Below are positions 18,960-29,170 of a stretch of 64,000 bases of DNA, piece by piece. Below the pieces are notes generated by a model. It ran no database searches, was not told the DNA's origin, and saw only the letters and a program-made list of their open reading frames with translations. Source of the stretch: Bacillus sp. FSL K6-3431 (GTDB lineage: Bacteria; Bacillota; Bacilli; Bacillales; Bacillaceae_C); NCBI RefSeq assembly GCF_038002605.1, contig NZ_JBBOCT010000001.1:2852001-2916000 (forward strand). Direction: 5' to 3'. Both the position numbers and the translations under genes were made by a program. The stretch's first letter is position 1. Each line of letters starts with the position of its first letter.

Positions 18960-20126
18960 TTATAAACTCTTTTTTCCGCTTCGTTCTCTGTTTTCATAAT
19001 CCATTAGTATTGCACCGATAAGTCGAAATGCAGATTGATTATTCGGGAAGATACGTATGACTCTTTCTCTCCTGCGAACCTCCTGATTAAGCCTTTCAAG
19101 TGAATTTGTGCTCGCTAGATAACGATGATAACGAGAAGGCTGGTTGAGAAATTGAATGGCATCTTCGAAGCCATCCTCTAAAATTTCAATTGCTTTCTGG
19201 ACCTTTGCTTCTTCTTCATATTTATCGACAAATTGCTCTTTATATTGGCGAGCTTCTTCTACTGAAATACTATTAAAGATGCGCCTCATGTCAGCGATTA
19301 TTTGTTTTGATTCTTTTTTTGGCAATCGTTCAATGATATTCCGTTTAAAATGGACAGTGCAACGTTGCCAAGAAGTGCCTATGAATTCCCGCTGAATTGC
19401 TTTTTTCAGTCCTTCATGAGCGTCTGAAATAATAAGTTTTGGAGACTGAAGAGCACGTCCTTTCAGGTGTTGGAAGAACCCTTGCCATGCCTCAAAACTC
19501 TCAACATGATCGATTTTTAGTCCAATCACTTCACGTCTCTTGTTTTCATTTATCGCTGTAGCGATATAAACTGCCTTGGAAATCACTTTATTATGTTCCC
19601 GGACCTTGATATACATGGCATCTGCATAAACGTACGGATAGTACATGGTATTTAGAGGGCGGTTTGCCCACTCATTTACGATTGGATCTAGCTTTCCAGT
19701 AAGGGAAGATACGAACGATTTAGAGACGTTTTCTCCACACAGTTGTTGAACGACATTTGTGACTTTTCGAGTGGAAATCCCATTGACCACCATCTCTAAC
19801 ATCGACAATACAAAGGCCTGATCTACACGGGAAAACTTTTCAAACACGGAGGGAGAAAAGTGTCCCTCACGGGTTCTCGGGACTCGCAGTTGAACCCTTC
19901 CAATACTAAGGAGAAGCTCTCGCTCGTAGTAGCCATTTCGGTAATCAATGCGTTCGATCGAGCGCTCGTAGGCAGCTGCTTGGAGATAATCATCGCGTTC
20001 CTTCTCCATATATTCATTTAGGACAAGTACAATCGTGGATTTTACTACCGCTTCCAGGTTTGAATTTAGCACTGAGTCTTTTAAAATTTCAATATCTAGG
20101 TTAAAATTAAGTTGGGTCATCATCAA
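18960..20126 (-). CDS. IS256-family transposase
   Basis: This 388-residue mutator-type transposase is typical in length for the family. The DDE triad is visible as D in YVYADAMYIKV, D in IISDAHEGLKKAI, and E in STNSLERLNQEVRRR. Adjacent conserved blocks include WQRCTVHFKRNI and the C-terminal RVIRIFPNNQSAFRLIGA. The ORF is intact and a good site (GAGGAGGAATT) precedes the ATG, so the element may be active. Confidence 0.96.
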   Translation of the reverse strand: MMMTQLNFNLDIEILKDSVLNSNLEAVVKSTIVLVLNEYMEKERDDYLQAAAYERSIERIDYRNGYYERELLLSIGRVQLRVPRTREGHFSPSVFEKFSRVDQAFVLSMLEMVVNGISTRKVTNVVQQLCGENVSKSFVSSLTGKLDPIVNEWANRPLNTMYYPYVYADAMYIKVREHNKVISKAVYIATAINENKRREVIGLKIDHVESFEAWQGFFQHLKGRALQSPKLIISDAHEGLKKAIQREFIGTSWQRCTVHFKRNIIERLPKKESKQIIADMRRIFNSISVEEARQYKEQFVDKYEEEAKVQKAIEILEDGFEDAIQFLNQPSRYHRYLASTNSLERLNQEVRRRERVIRIFPNNQSAFRLIGAILMDYENRERSGKKSL

Positions 20127-20210
20127 TTCCTCCTCAATGTGATCGTGGTTGAAAACATTGTAACATGAGGTCTTGATGAGACCTTTTCTTTTTACACAAT
20201 TATACGGACT

Positions 20211-20661
20211 CTATCGATTTACTGGCCACTCACGAGATTTGCTGGCCACTCACGAGATTTACTGGCCACTCACGAGATTTACTGGCCACTCACGAGATTT
20301 ACTGGCCACTCACGAGATTTGCTGGCCACTCGCGGGATTTGCTGGCCACTCACGAGATTTGCTGGCCACTCACGAGATTTGCTGGCCACTCGTGGGATTT
20401 GCTGGCCACTCACCGGATTTACTGGCCACTCACGAGATTTGCTGGCCACTCGCGGGATTTGCTGGCCACTCACAAGATTTGCTGGCCACTCGCGGGATTT
20501 GCTGGCCACTCGCGGGATTTGCTGGCCACTCGCGGGATTTACTAGCCACTCGCGGGATTTGCTGGCCACTCGCGGGATTTGCTGGCCACTCGCGGGATTT
20601 ACTAGCCACTCGCGGGATTTACTGGCCACTCGGAAAGTTTATTAGCGTTCAGGGATTTTCG
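20211..20661. repeat. 20-bp tandem repeat array, right part
   Basis: After an 11-nt remnant (CTATCGATTTA), 21 units begin at 20222 and repeat every 20 bp. They have the same consensus and variable halves as the left part. A degenerate last unit (20642-20661) resembles the degenerate unit at the far left edge. The array ends 74 bp from argS. ORFs called through it on either strand are frame artefacts. Confidence 0.95.
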
Positions 20662-20702
20662 CTAATTGATATTTCATATGCGCATTTTTTGACATAGGTA
20701 AA

Positions 20703-20724
20703 GCCGCTATTTTTAAATAGCGGC
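20703..20724 (-). terminator. argS terminator
   Basis: A GCCGCTATTT / AAATAGCGGC hairpin lies 11 bp beyond the argS stop. The following T-run on the minus strand is weak. Confidence 0.65.
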
Positions 20725-20734
20725 ATGATGCTTC

Positions 20735-22405
20735 TTACATTTTCTCTGGTGCAGATACGCCAACTAGTGCCAATGCGTTTTTCAATGTGATTTGTACTGC
20801 TTTCACAAGTGCTAGTCGAGCTTTTGTTTCTTCTGGGTTGTCTTCGTTTAACACTTTTTCAGCATTGTAAAAGCTGTGGAATGTGGATGCAAGTTCAAAA
20901 ATATAGTTTGTTACGCGATGTGGGATCCGTTTTTCCGCCGCGTCTGCGACAGCTTGTGGGAACTCTCCAAGTTTTTTCAGTAGTTCAACTGATTTTTCGC
21001 TAGCTAATACAGTAAGATCTATTTGTTCATCCATTGTAAAGCCTTTTTCCTGTGCCGAACGCAAAATACTGCAAATTCTCGCATGTGCATATTGCGAGTA
21101 ATAGACCGGGTTTTCATTTGATTCCGACACAGCTAGATCAAGGTCAAAATCCATATGTGTGTCAGCACTTCTCATTGCAAAGAAGTAGCGAACAGCGTCA
21201 AGACCAACTTCTTCAATTAATTCACGCATCGTGACTGCTTTTCCAGTACGCTTGCTCATTTTCATTCTTTCGCCATCTTTATACAAGTTAACGAGTTGAA
21301 TAATTTCTACTTCCAGACGATCACGCTCGTAACCAAGTGCTTCTATTGCCGCTTTCATCCGCGGAATATAGCCATGGTGATCTGCACCCCAAATATTAAT
21401 CAATTTATCGAATCCACGGGCGATTTTATCTTGGTGGTAGGCAATATCAGGTGTTAAATATGTGTATGTGCCATCATTCTTAATTAACACACGATCTTTA
21501 TCGTCACCAAATGTTGTCGAACGGAACCATGTAGCTCCACCTTCCTCATAAATATGACCTTGTTCACGCAGCATTTTTAACCCTACATCGATTTTCCCAT
21601 TCTCATATAGTGATGTCTCTGAATACCAAACATCAAAAAGGACACGAAATTGTGCGAGGTCTGCTTTTAATTTCGCCATTTCATAGTCAAGTCCATAACG
21701 ACGGAAAAACTCGAAGCGTTCTTTTTCTTCGACCTTTACATATTTATCACCAAATTCTTTAGCAAGTTTCTCGCCGATACCAATAATATCTTTACCTTGG
21801 TAGCCATCTTCCGGCATTTCCTTTTCAAGTCCCAATGCCTGATAGTAGCGTGCTTCCACAGAAAGTGCTAAGTTATGAATTTGATTTCCTGCATCATTAA
21901 TATAATATTCGCGCGAGACCACATATCCCGCTTTTTCCAACACATTACAAAGTGAATCGCCGACTGCGGCACCACGAGCATGGCCTAGATGAAGATCGCC
22001 TGTCGGATTCGCTGATACGAATTCCACTTGAACTTTTAGACCATTTCCAGCATTAGAGCGACCATAATCATCGCCAGCTTTTAAAATTGCTGGAACAAGC
22101 TCCGTTAAATAGTTATTATTCATATAAAAATTAATAAACCCGGGTCCAGCTATTTCAATTTTTTCGATAAAAGCTTTTGAATTATCGATATTATCCTGTA
22201 TCTGTTCTGCGATCATTCTTGGTGCTTTTTTCGCCACACGTGCGAGCTGCATCGCCATATTTGTTGAATAATCTCCATGCGCTTTATCCTTTGGTGTTTC
22301 CAAAATCACTTCGGGCATTTCTTCTAATGAAGCTAGCCCGGCCTTAACGGCTGCGTCACTAATAGCTATCTTTAATTCACTTTGCATTTTTTCAACTGCG
22401 TTCAT
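20735..22405 (-). CDS. argS: Arginyl-tRNA synthetase
   Basis: This 556-residue class I aminoacyl-tRNA synthetase charges tRNA-Arg. The N-terminal Add-1 domain precedes the HIGH-equivalent motif ([14 protein letters not shown]). The KMSKS-equivalent is RMKMSKRTG, and the C-terminal DALR anticodon-binding domain ends [10 protein letters not shown]. The start codon touches the end of ywiB (1-base overlap), the same pair as in B. subtilis. Confidence 0.97.
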   Translation of the reverse strand: MNAVEKMQSELKIAISDAAVKAGLASLEEMPEVILETPKDKAHGDYSTNMAMQLARVAKKAPRMIAEQIQDNIDNSKAFIEKIEIAGPGFINFYMNNNYLTELVPAILKAGDDYGRSNAGNGLKVQVEFVSANPTGDLHLGHARGAAVGDSLCNVLEKAGYVVSREYYINDAGNQIHNLALSVEARYYQALGLEKEMPEDGYQGKDIIGIGEKLAKEFGDKYVKVEEKERFEFFRRYGLDYEMAKLKADLAQFRVLFDVWYSETSLYENGKIDVGLKMLREQGHIYEEGGATWFRSTTFGDDKDRVLIKNDGTYTYLTPDIAYHQDKIARGFDKLINIWGADHHGYIPRMKAAIEALGYERDRLEVEIIQLVNLYKDGERMKMSKRTGKAVTMRELIEEVGLDAVRYFFAMRSADTHMDFDLDLAVSESNENPVYYSQYAHARICSILRSAQEKGFTMDEQIDLTVLASEKSVELLKKLGEFPQAVADAAEKRIPHRVTNYIFELASTFHSFYNAEKVLNEDNPEETKARLALVKAVQITLKNALALVGVSAPEKM

Positions 22406-22839
22406 TACGTCTCCTCCGTATATATAAATTCTAAATTATACTTTCCTACAAGCTGACCACCCGTAAGCAAATCGTATTCTAAAAGAAAGCGGCCGTGATT
22501 CTCATTTTGTTCAAATTGTAATTGATGTGTATGGACCGTCACTGCGAGCGAACCAATCCCACCATCATAGCTTCCCGGCAGTTTTTCGTTTAATCCGAAA
22601 GGCAGGCGCATTTTGATAGCTCCACCTCTTAAGATGAGCGCCTCTTCATTTCCCATCCTTACCGTCGTCCTGACTTTCCCGACTTCTTGAACTTCTTCAT
22701 ACATTAAATAAGTATGACCTTGTTTTTGAATCGTCGAACCTTCTACCCATAGCTCAAATGTTTCAATTTCTTGACCTGGATGACGGATTGTTGTTACAAG
22801 CCTAATTTTTGCTACCTTTTTTTTCTCTGTCACTTCCAT
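22405..22839 (-). CDS. ywiB: DUF1934 beta-barrel protein YwiB
   Basis: This 144-residue calycin-like protein (DUF1934) is immediately upstream of argS and overlaps its start, as in B. subtilis. It is rich in alternating beta-strand pattern, with [20 protein letters not shown] in the middle. It has no signal peptide or membrane helix. Molecular function is unknown. GGAGGGCGG lies before the ATG. Confidence 0.88.
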   Translation of the reverse strand: MEVTEKKKVAKIRLVTTIRHPGQEIETFELWVEGSTIQKQGHTYLMYEEVQEVGKVRTTVRMGNEEALILRGGAIKMRLPFGLNEKLPGSYDGGIGSLAVTVHTHQLQFEQNENHGRFLLEYDLLTGGQLVGKYNLEFIYTEET

Positions 22840-23019
22840 GACTCCGCCCTCCTTTTATGTAAATTATAAAAATACAACTTTTTTAGGGAATATGCATTTA
22901 TATTAAGTCTTTCTATGTTCAGTTTTGAGTTACATGATGGACTAGTATAGCCCGAGCCACAGAACGTAGCGAACTTAAAGATCGAACCATCTCCACATGC
23001 AATGAGGAGTGAGACCCCC

Positions 23020-23230
23020 GCTTTTCTTATTGTCTAGCTTCAGCACCCAGCGACTAGCAAATTCCAGGATGCTTCCTACGATATGTCAACATCGGTTCGC
23101 CTTTCATGTCTAGCTACAGGCGCAAGGGGCTCGAGGTCAAAAGCCAATCCGCCAAGAAGGTAAGGACTAACCTTCTCGCCGTTTTGTCTTATGCTTGTCG
23201 TTCCTGAACGAGCGCCTTCCGCTTTTCTTA
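23020..23230. repeat. Dispersed intergenic repeat, copy B (most complete)
   Basis: It begins near GCTTTTCTTATTGTCTAGCTTCAG and ends GCGCCTTCCGCTTTTCTTA. Inside are two TCTAGCT words, GGGGCTCGAGGTCAAAAGCC and a hairpin AAGAAGGTAAGGACTAACCTTCT. Five related copies occur in this window. The rest of the ywiB-PBP gap (22840-23019 and 23231-23406) shows no gene. Confidence 0.75.
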
Positions 23231-23406
23231 TTCAAATAATCTCTTTATTATAGCTCTCCCATCCATTCATTTCAACAAAGTATTCATCCATGCTAAGGCC
23301 AAAAGAAAAGCAGCAAAAGTAAATAATCATTTATTTGGTGAATAAAAAGTGGATTTTACTTTCATACTGATTAAAAAAGATTCATAGAATGCGGGAGGTG
23401 GATGGA

Positions 23407-25386
23407 ATGGAAGCTGAGAAAGTTACGAGAAGAAGATGGCGGAACGCAAGATTGCTTACTTTTACCAGTATTTTGGCTTTGTTCGTTGTTGCCATTCTTC
23501 TATTTTCCTTTTATTTATACTTAAAAATACTCGGTCCACCTCCATTAGCTATTCCACAATCCAATTTATACTATGCAGAGGATGGATCGATCATTGGGGA
23601 AAGCAATAGTGGTCAAAAGCGCTATTGGGTTCCACTAGATGAGATCTCACCTAATACTGTACATGCAATGATTGCGATTGAAGATCGTACTTTTTATGAT
23701 CATCATGGCTTTGATGTCAAGAGAATTGGTGCTGCGGTATTAGCAAATCTGAAAGCGATGAAGAAAGTGCAGGGTGCCAGTACAATCACTCAGCAGTATG
23801 CTCGTAATCTGTTTTTAACACTGGATAAAACGTGGAAAAGAAAGATCTCTGAAGCCTTTTATGCCATGCGCCTAGAAATCAATTACGATAAGGATGAAAT
23901 ATTAGAAGGTTATTTAAATACTATTTCTTATGGACATGGTGCCTATGGGATTGAAGCAGCTAGCCAATACTACTTCGGCAAAAGTGCGGGCGATCTATCG
24001 CTTGCGGAAGGTGCTTTGCTGGCTGGAATTCCAAAAGGACCCGGCATATATTCACCACTTATTTCCTTTGAAAAGGCTAAAAAAAGACAATTACTAATCT
24101 TAGATGCCATGAAGGAAACTGGTGTTATCTCTAAACAACAATTAAATACAGCGGCGGTGGAAAAGCTTACTTTCATTGGCAAACATCCACATCATCGGGC
24201 TGAGTCAGCACCTTACTTTTATGATGCCGTGAAAAAAGAGCTCCTTACTAAGGTCGGATTGGACGATCGTGTTGTGGCGCTAGGAGGTTTAAAGGTATTC
24301 ACAACGCTTAACCCCCGCCAACAAGAAATTGCAGAGTCAATTGTGAAGGAAACGATAGCTGATTCCTCAGAGATTCAAGTTGGATTTGCTGCGATGGATC
24401 CACAATCGGGATTTGTCACAGCGATGATAGGCGGTCGTGATTATGATGAAAGTAATTTTAACCGAGCAACTCAAGCGATTCGACAACCCGGGTCAACCAT
24501 CAAGCCGCTTCTTTATTATGCAGCACTAGAGCAAGGCTTTACGCCTTCTACTTTATTGCGAAGCGAGGCAACTACGTTTAAATTTAACGACAATCGTTCA
24601 GAATATGCTCCACATAATTTTAACAATCAATACGAAAACAGGGAAATTACTATGGCTCAAGCCTTGGCTGTTTCGGATAATATGTACGCTGTGAAAACTC
24701 ATTTATTTATAGGGCAAACAACCCTAGTTCACACAATGAAAAAATTGGGAATAACAACGGATATCGCTCAAGTACCATCACTTGCACTTGGCAGTTCTGG
24801 CGTAAAAGTTACGGAATTATTAAATGCATATGGCATTTTCGCTAATGGCGGCAAGAAAATAGAACCTATTCTCATTCAAAAAGTGGAAGATTATCGGGGG
24901 AAAGTGATATATGAGGCAAAACAAAATCACGAACAAATATTAAAGCCTCAGCTTGCGTTTGTTATGAGTCATATGATGACAGGTATGTTTGATATGAAAT
25001 TAAATGGCCATGCAACTGTAACAGGTGCTTCGATTTCTTCACAAATGAAGCGATTGTATGCTGGTAAATCTGGATCGACTAATTCAGATAGCTGGATGGC
25101 AGGCTATACACCTGGACTGGCAGCTACTGTATGGACAGGCTACGACAAAGGTTCGGAAATTACACTCTCAGCTGATAAATTATATGCAAAAAATATTTGG
25201 ATTCAATTTATGGAGCGTGCGATCACAGGACAACCTGAAGGGCTCCATACATTTAAGCCCCCTTTAGGAGTAGAGCCGATTCCAATTGATCCTGTAACTG
25301 GAAAAATCGCTACACAATCATGTCCAACCTTCCGTCTCATGTACTTTGTAAAAGGCACCGAACCCGAGGAATTCTGTATCCATTAA
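23407..25386 (+). CDS. pbpG: Class A penicillin-binding protein (PbpG-like)
   Basis: This bifunctional peptidoglycan synthase is about 659 residues from ATG 23407. The GGGAGGTGG site lies inside the longer reading from 23389, so the inner start is preferred. One N-terminal membrane helix is followed by a GT51 glycosyltransferase domain (EDRTFYDHHGFD, STITQQYARNLF). The transpeptidase domain carries the Ser in PGSTIKP, SDN in AVSDNMYA, and KSGST. Synteny with ywhD matches B. subtilis pbpG, a sporulation-specific class A PBP. B. subtilis has speE/speB here, but they are absent. Confidence 0.87.
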   Translation: MEAEKVTRRRWRNARLLTFTSILALFVVAILLFSFYLYLKILGPPPLAIPQSNLYYAEDGSIIGESNSGQKRYWVPLDEISPNTVHAMIAIEDRTFYDHHGFDVKRIGAAVLANLKAMKKVQGASTITQQYARNLFLTLDKTWKRKISEAFYAMRLEINYDKDEILEGYLNTISYGHGAYGIEAASQYYFGKSAGDLSLAEGALLAGIPKGPGIYSPLISFEKAKKRQLLILDAMKETGVISKQQLNTAAVEKLTFIGKHPHHRAESAPYFYDAVKKELLTKVGLDDRVVALGGLKVFTTLNPRQQEIAESIVKETIADSSEIQVGFAAMDPQSGFVTAMIGGRDYDESNFNRATQAIRQPGSTIKPLLYYAALEQGFTPSTLLRSEATTFKFNDNRSEYAPHNFNNQYENREITMAQALAVSDNMYAVKTHLFIGQTTLVHTMKKLGITTDIAQVPSLALGSSGVKVTELLNAYGIFANGGKKIEPILIQKVEDYRGKVIYEAKQNHEQILKPQLAFVMSHMMTGMFDMKLNGHATVTGASISSQMKRLYAGKSGSTNSDSWMAGYTPGLAATVWTGYDKGSEITLSADKLYAKNIWIQFMERAITGQPEGLHTFKPPLGVEPIPIDPVTGKIATQSCPTFRLMYFVKGTEPEEFCIH

Positions 25387-25425
25387 TAACCTTTATTACA
25401 TCGTTTTTTGTCATATTTTCAACGC

Positions 25426-25457
25426 AAAAACCCGAGGTGTGCAGCCTCGGGCTTTTT
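25426..25457 (+). terminator. Terminator after pbpG
   Basis: AAAAACCCGAGG / CCTCGGGCTTTTT hairpin with a T-run, 40 bp beyond the stop codon. Confidence 0.88.
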
Positions 25458-25570
25458 CATCTAGCTTCAGTGCCTAACCCCTCGTAAGGACCGCGGGTGC
25501 AGGTTTACCTCGTTATTGCCACGAAACGTAACGCTATTGAGGCTCCATATCAGGGCTTGTCCTAAGCACT
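25458..25570. repeat. Dispersed intergenic repeat, copy E (partial)
   Basis: It starts with CATCTAGCTTCAGTGCCTA and CCCCTCG, which resembles the 5' block of copies B and C, then diverges. It lies between the convergent pbpG and ywhD genes. Confidence 0.45.
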
Positions 25571-25701
25571 TTCACTTTGAATTGTCCTAGTTTGCTATGT
25601 GCAAACTATATTAAGTTTACTTTTTTTTAAGCTTTTCAGCAAGCTGGCTTTGTTCGTTTTTGGAAAATGTCATAGTTTGTTCATAATTTTGTTGATTATT
25701 A

Positions 25702-26223
25702 TCATTTCTCTTCATTAAATTCTTCCTTAAACGTAGAATTTGAGCGTATCCACATTCCTTCATCATACTTTTTCAAAAAATCAGCAAGAATTTTGCGCGA
25801 CTTTTCATCCATATTCTGAACAATGGTCTGGCCTTTCATCGCCTTATCTAGATGGTTGACATGCTCAGGCATCGATTTAAACCCTCTGCGTGCAGGTCGA
25901 TTGATAAGTAATTCGCATGCCGTAACACCCGCATAATAAGGTCCTTCTGGTTTCCGATCAACAGCTACCCATATAACCCAGTATTGTTTTGTTCCTTCTT
26001 CAGGCAATTCAGAGCGATCCTTTAAATACTTTATTCCACGTTCCGTTTTACTTCGTGCATGCATCGCTTGTAGTTCGATCCAGGCCTCCCCTTCTTCAGG
26101 GTCTACCATTAATGGAGTTATATTTTCTAAATTAAGGGCGCCTATCCCAAATCCTTTATGTCCATCCGTTGGATCATTTTTAATGATATTAAATTCAAGC
26201 TTTCTTTTTCCTTGCTCCATCAT
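25702..26223 (-). CDS. ywhD: YwhD family protein
   Basis: A cytoplasmic protein of about 173 residues, homologous by synteny and sequence character to B. subtilis YwhD; function is unknown. GGAGGA sits just upstream of two adjacent ATGs (26223 and 26220), so the TTG at 26235 is not the likely start. The C-terminal half contains KSMPEHVNHLDKAMKG and a basic, charged tail. It is followed on the strand by no close gene; the site-2 protease gene ywhC lies upstream (30 bp). Confidence 0.82.
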   Translation of the reverse strand: MMEQGKRKLEFNIIKNDPTDGHKGFGIGALNLENITPLMVDPEEGEAWIELQAMHARSKTERGIKYLKDRSELPEEGTKQYWVIWVAVDRKPEGPYYAGVTACELLINRPARRGFKSMPEHVNHLDKAMKGQTIVQNMDEKSRKILADFLKKYDEGMWIRSNSTFKEEFNEEK

Positions 26224-26253
26224 ACATTCCTCCAAACTAGTCTTTTATTATTT

Positions 26254-26910
26254 TTATAGAAACAACATAGCAAAAAAGTTATGTAGACTTTCGATAAAAA
26301 ACGGGACGACATTATTTATGATTGGGTAGATTGTAAATCCCCCAAGTGGTGTAATAACAAGGATTAAAAAAACCAATGAACCATATTGCTCATATTGCGT
26401 CATTTTTGCCCTGATCGACGGAGAGACAAGATCTTCCACAATCCGATAACCATCTAAAGGTGGCAATGGTAACAAATTGAACACGAATAACAACACATTC
26501 ATATAAACGAATAAATTGAAAAACTGCATGACTAGAGATGGTAATGTTGCTGCTGCTCCAGTGACAACTAACCCGTACATAATTCCTGTTCCAATAATCG
26601 CGAGTACAAAATTGCTAATGGGTCCCATCAAAGAAACAAGAATCCCACCTAGACGAGGATTTTTGAAATGATTCCGGTTAACTGGAACGGGACGTGCCCA
26701 CCCAAAACCGACGATAAAAATCAATAGCGTTCCGATTGGATCAAGATGCTGCATCGGATTTAGCGTCAAGCGACCTTGTTTTTTCGCAGTCGGATCTCCT
26801 AATTTATTCGCAGTATAAGCATGTGCAAATTCATGCACAGTAAAAGCAATCAATAATACTCCCGCAATTAGCGGAATTTGTTCCAATGGAAACCTAAGAA
26901 ATCGTTCCAC
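26254..26910 (-). CDS. ywhC: Site-2 protease family membrane metalloprotease
   Basis: This 218-residue intramembrane M50B-type protease has the zinc motif HEFAH at about residues 26-30 in the first helix, and the second metal ligand in [10 protein letters not shown] ([10 protein letters not shown]). It has about five hydrophobic helices. It matches B. subtilis YwhC by order (ywhD-ywhC-ywhB). Its substrate is unknown. Confidence 0.9.
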   Translation of the reverse strand: MERFLRFPLEQIPLIAGVLLIAFTVHEFAHAYTANKLGDPTAKKQGRLTLNPMQHLDPIGTLLIFIVGFGWARPVPVNRNHFKNPRLGGILVSLMGPISNFVLAIIGTGIMYGLVVTGAAATLPSLVMQFFNLFVYMNVLLFVFNLLPLPPLDGYRIVEDLVSPSIRAKMTQYEQYGSLVFLILVITPLGGFTIYPIINNVVPFFIESLHNFFAMLFL

Positions 26911-27058
26911 ACACCCAGCCCCTTCATTTTCAAAACTCTCTCTCCATATTATACAAAAAAACTAGCTCGTACTCATGTTTTGTATTCTTTTTCTTGCCCC
27001 TCTTCATAAAAAGGCATACACTTTTCATGATACTACATATTCGAGGAGGTAACGTAAT

Positions 27059-27244
27059 ATGCCATATGTAACAGTTAAAATGCTTGAAGGACGTAACGAA
27101 GAGCAGAAAAAGGCCCTTGTTGAAAAAGTTACAACCGCTGTCAGCGAAACAACAGGTGCTCCCGAAGATAAAATTGTTGTCTTTATCGAGGAAATGAGCA
27201 AAAACCATTACGCTGTAGGCGGTAAAAGATTGAGTGACGAGTAG
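27059..27244 (+). CDS. ywhB: 4-oxalocrotonate tautomerase family protein
   Basis: This 61-residue tautomerase has the catalytic Pro directly after the initiator Met (MPYVTVKMLEGR) and a conserved Arg at position 12. The subunit length is exactly that of the family, which forms hexamers. It would tautomerise 2-hydroxymuconate-like substrates; the physiological substrate in Bacillus is unknown. CGAGGAGG precedes the ATG. Confidence 0.92.
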   Translation: MPYVTVKMLEGRNEEQKKALVEKVTTAVSETTGAPEDKIVVFIEEMSKNHYAVGGKRLSDE

Positions 27245-27275
27245 AACTTTTACACACGCTCTAAGACAATCCCTC

Positions 27276-27320
27276 AAAAGACAGCTATCTCAGCGATTAA
27301 TGCGAGACAGCTGTCTTTTT
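27276..27320. terminator. Shared terminator of ywhB and ywgA
   Basis: AAAAGACAGCT(A)TCTC pairs with GAGA(C)AGCTGTCTTTT. T-runs flank both sides. The right arm encodes the last residues of ywgA (it ends in KKTAVSH), so the stem overlaps coding DNA. Confidence 0.85.
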
Positions 27321-27806
27321 CAAATTCTCGATATATGCGTATGCTTCATTAATTTCTTCAATTGTATAGTGTTGCTTATTTTTCAATGTATGTACCTTTT
27401 GCACCACTTCATCTTTCGAATCTTCTTCAAAGTATAATACCGTTGAAACTAGCTCTAAAAAACGGGAGTTTTCCTTGTTCATCGTCGAGAAGCATTCTTG
27501 CAAATAAGGAATTTCCTGGTGATAGGAGTCCAAAAATTCCTTTCCACTTGCAGTTATCACATATCTATACTGATAATAGTTATCCTTTTTTTCTTTTGTT
27601 TCTTTGATGAAACCAAAATTACATAATTCTTCTACCCGCAATGTCAATTCCTCTGAATATGGTCCGTAAAAATGAAATTCAAATTTCTCTTGAAAAGGAA
27701 ATTCCATTTTTTTTGCGATGTATATCATTTTCTGCAGTTTTTTTCGACCAATTATCTCTTCTGACATAGCAAATACATTCATTAATCGAAGGTGATCATT
27801 CAGCAT
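27297..27806 (-). CDS. ywgA: YwgA family protein
   Basis: A 169-residue soluble protein similar in size and position to B. subtilis YwgA, function unknown. The N-terminal half (RKKLQKMIYIAKKMEFPFQEKFEFHFYGPYSEEL) resembles the winged-helix-like fold found in SocA/Panacea-type proteins; this comparison is tentative. It lies 56 bp after ywfO on the same strand. A terminator stem overlaps its last codons. Confidence 0.8.
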   Translation of the reverse strand: MLNDHLRLMNVFAMSEEIIGRKKLQKMIYIAKKMEFPFQEKFEFHFYGPYSEELTLRVEELCNFGFIKETKEKKDNYYQYRYVITASGKEFLDSYHQEIPYLQECFSTMNKENSRFLELVSTVLYFEEDSKDEVVQKVHTLKNKQHYTIEEINEAYAYIENLKKTAVSH

Positions 27807-27862
27807 GACAATTTTTCAACTCCTGCACAATATTTTTCAGCGAGGTAATCTCCATTTTTCTC

Positions 27863-29170
27863 TTAATGTTTTTTTAAGATGGAAGAGATTTGCTGTTTGA
27901 TTTTTTGATGTTTCGATTTGTCCGAAAGAAGATCCTCAGGATAATATAATTTATGATCCGTACGCCGCTTGCCGGAAATAGCCTCCACAATGGCAGACTC
28001 TCTCGATAACTCCCGTACATCTCCATCTGGCATCAATAATTGAATCGGGAGACGTTCTTCCTCTTCTCCAGGCCGGTAAAAATCATAAGGCAAATCCGAT
28101 GAAGAATCAACTGCCAAATAATAGTCAGGGTCAATCTCCGCTTCTCTAAACAATTGTTCCAAGCGCCCAAGCAATTTATATTGCTCTGCTGGATCAAATT
28201 CTACATATTTAAATAAATTCCGATTCATAAATCGGTGACATAAATCACGAAGAATAAAGTCCTCTTCTTCTTCCCACATTTGAAAATAATATAAAATAAC
28301 AGATTCATCTAATTTTAAATAATCTGATAGCGTTACTTTTTTCTCAAATAGTGACACAAAATGAGATGGCTCATACTTAAAAGAATAAGAGTCTTCATAC
28401 AAAGCTTTAGCACGTTGAAGAATTTTCGTCAAAATTACTTCCGCACTTCGCGTTACCGGATGAAAATACACTTGCCAGTACATTTGATAGCGACTCATAA
28501 TGTAATCTTCTACAGCATGCATACCACTCGACTTGAAAACAACTTGATCCTCACGAGGTCTCATGACACGTAAAATCCGTTCCATATCAAAATGACCATA
28601 ACTAACACCTGTAAAGTATGCATCCCGCTGCAAATAGTCCATCCTATCTGCATCAATCTGGCTAGAAATCAGGCTGACAACAAGCTTGTCATGATATGTT
28701 TTGCCAATTACCTCAGCTACTTTCTGTGGAAAATCAACATGTACCTTTTGCAAAACTGCGTTAACTTCCGTTTCACCAAGAATGATTTTTTTTGTAAATT
28801 GTTCGTGGTCAAGGTTATACACTTTTTCAAAAGAATGGGAGAATGGTCCATGTCCAAGATCATGTAAAAGAGCGGCACAAAGTGATAGTAGCCGTTCATC
28901 CTCATTCCATTCAGGACGCCCTTTAAACACATCGTCCACAATCCGTCTCACAATTTCATACACACCGAGTGAATGATTAAAACGGCTATGTTCTGCACCA
29001 TGGAATGTTAAATACGTTGTTCCAAGCTGTTTTATTCGACGAAGACGCTGAAATTCTTTTGTTCCAATTAAATCCCAAATTACCTTATCTCTGATATGTA
29101 CATAGCGATGAACAGGGTCTTTAAAGACTTTTTCCTCGCTTAATTTTAAGTTGGAATGTTCCACTGGCAA
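27863..29170 (-). CDS. ywfO: HD-domain phosphohydrolase YwfO
   Basis: This 435-residue HD-superfamily protein has metal ligands visible as H in HSRFNHSLGV, HD in LLHDLGHGPFSH, and D in SSQIDADRMDYL. It belongs to the dGTPase-like group with SAMHD1-type core organisation. B. subtilis and Enterococcus relatives hydrolyse (d)NTPs. It likely controls nucleotide pools, but its substrate is not determined here. Length and order (ywfO then rsfA) match B. subtilis. Confidence 0.9.
   Translation of the reverse strand: MPVEHSNLKLSEEKVFKDPVHRYVHIRDKVIWDLIGTKEFQRLRRIKQLGTTYLTFHGAEHSRFNHSLGVYEIVRRIVDDVFKGRPEWNEDERLLSLCAALLHDLGHGPFSHSFEKVYNLDHEQFTKKIILGETEVNAVLQKVHVDFPQKVAEVIGKTYHDKLVVSLISSQIDADRMDYLQRDAYFTGVSYGHFDMERILRVMRPREDQVVFKSSGMHAVEDYIMSRYQMYWQVYFHPVTRSAEVILTKILQRAKALYEDSYSFKYEPSHFVSLFEKKVTLSDYLKLDESVILYYFQMWEEEEDFILRDLCHRFMNRNLFKYVEFDPAEQYKLLGRLEQLFREAEIDPDYYLAVDSSSDLPYDFYRPGEEEERLPIQLLMPDGDVRELSRESAIVEAISGKRRTDHKLYYPEDLLSDKSKHQKIKQQISSILKKH

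Larger units (their letters stand above)
18838..20210 (-). mobile_element. IS256-family insertion sequence (1,373 bp)
   Basis: Terminal inverted repeats are visible. The left end is AGTCCAGACAATTGTGTAA and the inverted right end is AGTCCGTATAATTGTGTAA, 16 of 19 identical. One transposase fills the minus strand. The flanking bases (CTAGTCA and CTATCGA) do not form a perfect target duplication. Removing the element rejoins the two repeat arrays almost in register (7 + 11 bases of a 20-base unit). Confidence 0.9.

Noticed and set aside
18550..20661. CRISPR array
   Set aside because: Units are contiguous 20-bp repeats with no unique spacers of constant length, and no cas genes are nearby.
18446..20697. 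Long repeat proteins (HSRDLLATHEICWPLTRFAG-type) encoded by the arrays
   Set aside because: All forward frames and one reverse frame are open because the unit lacks stops and is 20 bp long. No ribosome sites were found, so these are artefacts.
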